Positions 42,981-45,915 of a stretch of 45,915 bases of DNA are shown here, in pieces. Origin of the DNA: Anaerolineaceae bacterium (lineage in GTDB: Bacteria > Chloroflexota > Anaerolineae > Anaerolineales > Anaerolineaceae); NCBI GenBank assembly GCA_020845515.1, contig JADLFQ010000007.1, forward strand, positions 1 through 45,915, given 5' to 3'. The notes below the pieces were generated by a model. It was not told the origin of the DNA. It did no database searches and saw only the letters and a list, made by a program, of their open reading frames with translations. Positions within the stretch are counted from its first letter, which is position 1; every line of letters begins with the position of its first letter. The position numbers and the translations under genes were made by a program.

Positions 42981-43322
42981 TCACCGTGTTTGATTAAGAA
43001 GAAAAGAACCAAACTTTTCAATAATCTTTTCATGTATTTGAAAACCGGTGCTTTGTTGTACCGGCTTACCTCCGATAAACAGGACAAGGGTGGGGACGGT
43101 CATCACCGCATAGCGCATTGTCAGGTTTGGGCACGTATCCACGTCCACTCTCATAAGCTGTGCCTTGCCAGCCCACTCACGGCTGACCAGCTGCTCGAGG
43201 ATGGGTTCCAGTCTGCGGCAGGGGTTGCACCAGGGCGCGCCGAATTCAAGCAAAACCGGCAATTCTGCTGCCAGCACCTGCCGTTCGAAGGTCTCTTCTG
43301 ATACTTCCAGGAATGCACTCAT
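42981..43322 (-). CDS. Thioredoxin-family protein with WCNPC active site
   Basis: 113 residues, a minimal thioredoxin fold. The active site is WCNPC (31-35), with Asn where classic thioredoxins have Gly, which should shift its redox potential. The cis-Pro loop VMTVPTL and the GFQ region before the last helix are normal. There is no signal peptide. The start is 4 nt after the SixA-like gene, and its stop lies 2 nt before the S9 peptidase start, so it is translated with both. Confidence 0.92.
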   Translation of the reverse strand: MSAFLEVSEETFERQVLAAELPVLLEFGAPWCNPCRRLEPILEQLVSREWAGKAQLMRVDVDTCPNLTMRYAVMTVPTLVLFIGGKPVQQSTGFQIHEKIIEKFGSFLLNQTR

Positions 43323-43326
43323 GGGG

Positions 43327-43833
43327 TTATTCTTTATGTTTGAGTTCCAGGTCGCGCGGCCGCCAGAGTGCAATCAGGTCGCCGCGGGTATCCCCGTTAA
43401 TCTCCGCCCAATTTTTAATGGGTAAAACAAGGTGGGCAATTGCCGCCGTAGAGAGCGATTCGAGCCGGCCGCTGAAGATTTGCAGCAAACCTTCCAGCCC
43501 GGGGTTATGGCCGATGATCAGCATCCGCTCTATCACATCCGGCAGGGTCGTCAACTTTTTCAGGTATACGTCTGCTTCTGCGAGGTAAAAAGAGTCCAGA
43601 AAATTTGCTTCACCGGCAAACTGGCTGCTTTCCACCAGCAATTCGGCCGTCAAGCGGGCACGCAAAGCTGAAGAAGAGAGGATACTTTGGGGCGTCAACT
43701 CCTTTTCAAAGAGCAACTTCCCCATACGAGGGGCATCTTTTAACCCGCGTTTATTCAAAGGGCGTTCATAATCGGGTATGCCTTCTTCTTTCCAGCTGGA
43801 TTTTGCATGCCGCATGAGCAAAAGGGTTTTCAT
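43327..43833 (-). CDS. SixA-like histidine phosphatase
   Basis: 168 residues. Phosphohistidine phosphatase fold: catalytic LMRHAKSSW (Arg8, His9), SSSALRARLTAELL for the second Arg and IIGHNPGLE for the second His. SixA removes phosphate from phosphohistidine in signalling proteins; other members act on small phosphates. Only a weak GGGGTGA lies before the ATG. First gene of the three-gene operon. Confidence 0.92.
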   Translation of the reverse strand: MKTLLLMRHAKSSWKEEGIPDYERPLNKRGLKDAPRMGKLLFEKELTPQSILSSSALRARLTAELLVESSQFAGEANFLDSFYLAEADVYLKKLTTLPDVIERMLIIGHNPGLEGLLQIFSGRLESLSTAAIAHLVLPIKNWAEINGDTRGDLIALWRPRDLELKHKE

Positions 43834-44005
43834 CGCGAAATCACCCCGCCAATATAAGGATTTTCTTGCCAATTCGCAAGGGAGTATATCATGATTTAAA
43901 TCAATCAGAACCGGCTTAAGGCAGGAATCGCTTCAAAATTGATATAAACAAGAGGATGGAGAGCTGTGACTACCTTTTTCCCCGGCAGACACCTGAAAGA
44001 TAAGC

Positions 44006-44011
44006 TACAAT
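44006..44011 (+). promoter_or_regulatory. Possible -10 box near the N-formylglutamate amidohydrolase start
   Basis: TACAAT with 9 nt to the ATG at 44021; another short-leader arrangement. Confidence 0.4.
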
Positions 44012-44020
44012 ACGCTTATC

Positions 44021-44737
44021 ATGGAAGATCGCGTCAAGGTATTAATGGAGCGGCTTGTGGAATTGGAAGCCGATGTGCTCTACCGCCAGCCGGCTCAGGA
44101 AGGCGAGGAGGAATTTCGCCATATTCCTGGAACTCATCCTGTGTTGGTCTCAGCGCCGCATGGAGCTGCTCACTTGCGCAATGGGAATCTCAAAGAAGAG
44201 GATGAATACACCGCCGCGATTGCGTGCTACCTTGCAGAAAGGACCGGGGCACATGCACTTTACCTGCGGCGGCGTGTTTTTACCGATTCCAATTACGACC
44301 GCGGGACAAATTACAAGCAGGCGATGAGCGCCATCTTGCGCGCGCATAATATCCGTTTTGTGCTGGATCTTCACGGCGCTTCCGACCGGCACGCATTCGG
44401 GATGGCGCTGGGAACGATGAACGGCAGGAGCTGCCCGAAACAAATTTCCATGATCCTCGAGGTGCTTGGGAATTACGGCTTCAAGCAGGATGTGCCGGGA
44501 AATTACAAACTGGATGTGGATGGGAAGTTCACCGCGGCGGGAGGGGTGCAGCAGGAGACGATCACCCGCTTTGTACGGGATACGCTGGGTGTGGCGGCGC
44601 TGCAGGTGGAACTGACCGCAACGATCCGAACGGTCAAAGCTACTGTGCACGGAAAGCCGCCGCGGGTTTATCGCGGCGACCCTGTCATGATCGCTGATGC
44701 AGTCGGTGCGCTGGAGGAAGCCGTGCGCCGCTTGTAA
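44021..44737 (+). CDS. N-formylglutamate amidohydrolase-like protein
   Basis: 238 residues. HPVLVSAPHGAAHLRNG, SNYDRGTNYKQ and FVLDLHGASDRHAFGMALG match the zinc-binding and substrate strands of the N-formylglutamate amidohydrolase family, which frees glutamate at the end of histidine breakdown. No hut genes are nearby, so the true substrate may differ. It runs convergent to the lipoprotein gene; the two stops are 9 nt apart. Confidence 0.8.
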   Translation: MEDRVKVLMERLVELEADVLYRQPAQEGEEEFRHIPGTHPVLVSAPHGAAHLRNGNLKEEDEYTAAIACYLAERTGAHALYLRRRVFTDSNYDRGTNYKQAMSAILRAHNIRFVLDLHGASDRHAFGMALGTMNGRSCPKQISMILEVLGNYGFKQDVPGNYKLDVDGKFTAAGGVQQETITRFVRDTLGVAALQVELTATIRTVKATVHGKPPRVYRGDPVMIADAVGALEEAVRRL

Positions 44738-44746
44738 ACGGCGCGT

Positions 44747-45775
44747 TTACTGTACCACCTTGAAATGGTTATTCAATGTGTAGTACATAAAATTTTCCCA
44801 TAACGGGACGGTGTGGTCGCGGCGGTAATCATGGGTGGCATAGGTTTGCAGGATCACACGTCCGCCCAGGCAGGTCGCCAGGACGCCGTGCGAGGATTTC
44901 CGATCGGGGTGTTTCCCGGCAAGCAGGATGGCATCGCCGCCTGCGCCTAACTGGATCAAATCTCCAGCGTCGCCTTCCCAATAGATGTTGGGGGTCGTCA
45001 GCGCGCCAACCTGGTTGGGCACACTGAAAACCTCGTTGTATTGATCGAGCCAATAAATGGAATAGTCCAACTGGTCATAATCTGCCGGGTCGCGCCACCA
45101 ATCCGCTTGAAAACTCACGCCGCACTTCCCCAGGAGCGGGCTGATACGCCCATTGGCAATTTCATCCAGATACCAGACCTCTGCCACAAGCGCCACATTG
45201 TTGTTCACCTGCTGGAGGATCAGGTCCCAAAATTCGCCGCGCACGGCACTGCGGGCTTCAGCCGAAATGACGATCAGGTCCCAACGGGTGGAAGAATTCA
45301 ACTGTTCCATCAGATGGCCAACAGCATCGCCAACTTCAATTACACGCCCACCGGAGAACCCCATATTTTGCACGGCGGAATGGACGCGCGTGTCCAATGC
45401 ATAATACCCGCGAATATCTTCAAACACGAGCACATTTGCCCGGCGGATCCTTTGGGCAATATCCTGGGTGGACTCAGCAGCCGGTTCTTCAGTAGGCGGG
45501 GGAAGCGGCGAGCTCTGCGGTTCGGCGGTCTGCGTTGGCTCTTTGGGCGCGGCGGTTGGTGTGGCCTCTTCAGGCATATCTTTAGCCGCCCCGGCTGTTG
45601 CACTGCCAAGCGCCTCAACCGTGCCTTGAAGGCGGATTGCCATGATTGTTTCTTCCACGTAATCGGGATTTTCACCCCCGCCGCTCTTCACCTGCGGCAT
45701 GGTGCAAGCCAGCAGGAGACCAAATACGATGGGCAGGAAAAGGGGTTTTTTAATACGGGCTTGTTTTGACAACAT
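44747..45775 (-). CDS. Lipoprotein with Pro/Glu-rich linker and unknown C-terminal domain
   Basis: 342 residues. Lipoprotein signal with LLAC (Cys24), a linker of about 60 residues rich in Pro, Thr and Glu (about 65-130), then a domain of about 210 residues (NVLVFEDIRGYYALD, WDLIVISAEARS, LDQYNEVFSVPN, GDAILLAGKHPDRKSSHGVLATCLGGRVILQTY). The alternating strands and the late GG-RVILQTYATHD recall glutaminase-like/ThuA folds, but I see no sure catalytic triad. The start at 45775 has GGAGGGACGC upstream; the longer frame includes the promoter region. Confidence 0.8.
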   Translation of the reverse strand: MLSKQARIKKPLFLPIVFGLLLACTMPQVKSGGGENPDYVEETIMAIRLQGTVEALGSATAGAAKDMPEEATPTAAPKEPTQTAEPQSSPLPPPTEEPAAESTQDIAQRIRRANVLVFEDIRGYYALDTRVHSAVQNMGFSGGRVIEVGDAVGHLMEQLNSSTRWDLIVISAEARSAVRGEFWDLILQQVNNNVALVAEVWYLDEIANGRISPLLGKCGVSFQADWWRDPADYDQLDYSIYWLDQYNEVFSVPNQVGALTTPNIYWEGDAGDLIQLGAGGDAILLAGKHPDRKSSHGVLATCLGGRVILQTYATHDYRRDHTVPLWENFMYYTLNNHFKVVQ

Positions 45776-45817
45776 GCGTCCCTCCAGTCCTCTAATAGGC
45801 CCCATGTCAATATTCTT

Positions 45818-45823
45818 ATTATA
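45818..45823 (-). promoter_or_regulatory. -10 box of the lipoprotein gene
   Basis: TATAAT on the minus strand about 42 nt before the start. About 23 nt further upstream lies a 13-nt direct repeat (AAGGAAAATGTTC at 45846-45858 and 45863-45875). Confidence 0.55.
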
Positions 45824-45915
45824 CAAGAAGGGCTTTCAAGGAGTTAAGGAAAATGTTCTGTGAAGGAAAATGTTCGAAATGGCAAAATCTACCGAATTCA
45901 CTCATCAAAACGCGA

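Noticed and set aside
1-45915. CRISPR array, prophage or complete insertion sequence
   Set aside because: No regularly spaced repeats, phage structural genes or intact transposase with terminal repeats were seen.

Overview
The window looks like a chromosomal segment from a bacterium of the Chloroflexota, probably class Anaerolineae. This is inferred from gene style, not from a marker gene: lipoproteins with long Pro/Thr linkers, an ECF sigma factor paired with a DUF5667/DUF5666-type membrane protein, a VTC-DUF4956 pair, a yacL-cysS-rlmB order, many leaderless-looking starts, and no sign of phage or CRISPR. Coding density is high and most genes lie in short directional runs.

Layout. 1-3729: 3' part of a very large protein of unknown function with a glycine/alanine-rich hydrophobic region. 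3730-4330: non-coding or decayed DNA. 4331-7845 (+): ECF sigma factor, an Asp-rich membrane protein with two DUF5666-like modules, a VTC-type polyphosphate polymerase-like protein and a DUF4956 membrane protein. A 66-bp direct repeat brackets the last two genes. 8099-9569 (-): small SWIM zinc-finger protein and adenosine deaminase. 9785-13058 (+): membrane glycosyltransferase, small membrane protein and CYTH phosphohydrolase/cyclase. 13093-20720 (-): nine genes. From the promoter end these are a rhomboid protease, a ClpP-fold SDH-type membrane protease, three membrane-anchored coiled-coil proteins (the first with a helix-hairpin-helix head), a Clp-N/M50 metalloprotease fusion, a small coiled-coil membrane protein, a SagB-type nitroreductase and a cation-efflux transporter. 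20824-22956 (+): murJ and a YccF-like protein. 23112-23615 (-): rubrerythrin. 23882-24826 (+): sugar-nucleotide epimerase. 24863-32070 (-): RNase Z, tRNA-Arg(CCU), a lipoprotein, adenosine-specific kinase, a GNAT/FemX-like acyltransferase and a response regulator/histidine kinase pair. 32071-32787: a 717-bp gene-free stretch with inverted repeats. 32788-36985 (-): ferritin, then the operon yacL-like PIN/TRAM - cysS - small membrane protein - rlmB. 37319-41054 (+): WD40 lipoprotein, GAF histidine kinase, alpha/beta hydrolase. 41113-43833 (-): SixA-like phosphatase, thioredoxin, S9 peptidase. 44021-44737 (+): N-formylglutamate amidohydrolase-like. 44747-45775 (-): lipoprotein.

The best candidate for an undescribed system is the 15.3-20.7 kb run. 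It puts three different membrane-linked protease types (rhomboid, SDH/ClpP-like, S2P-like M50 with a Clp N-terminal adaptor domain) beside three single-pass coiled-coil proteins, apparently read from one good promoter. Second is the sigma/Asp-rich sensor/VTC/DUF4956 block, which may link an envelope or cation signal to polyphosphate. Third is a promoter pattern: several genes carry a -10 box 6-7 nt from the start codon, which predicts leaderless mRNAs.
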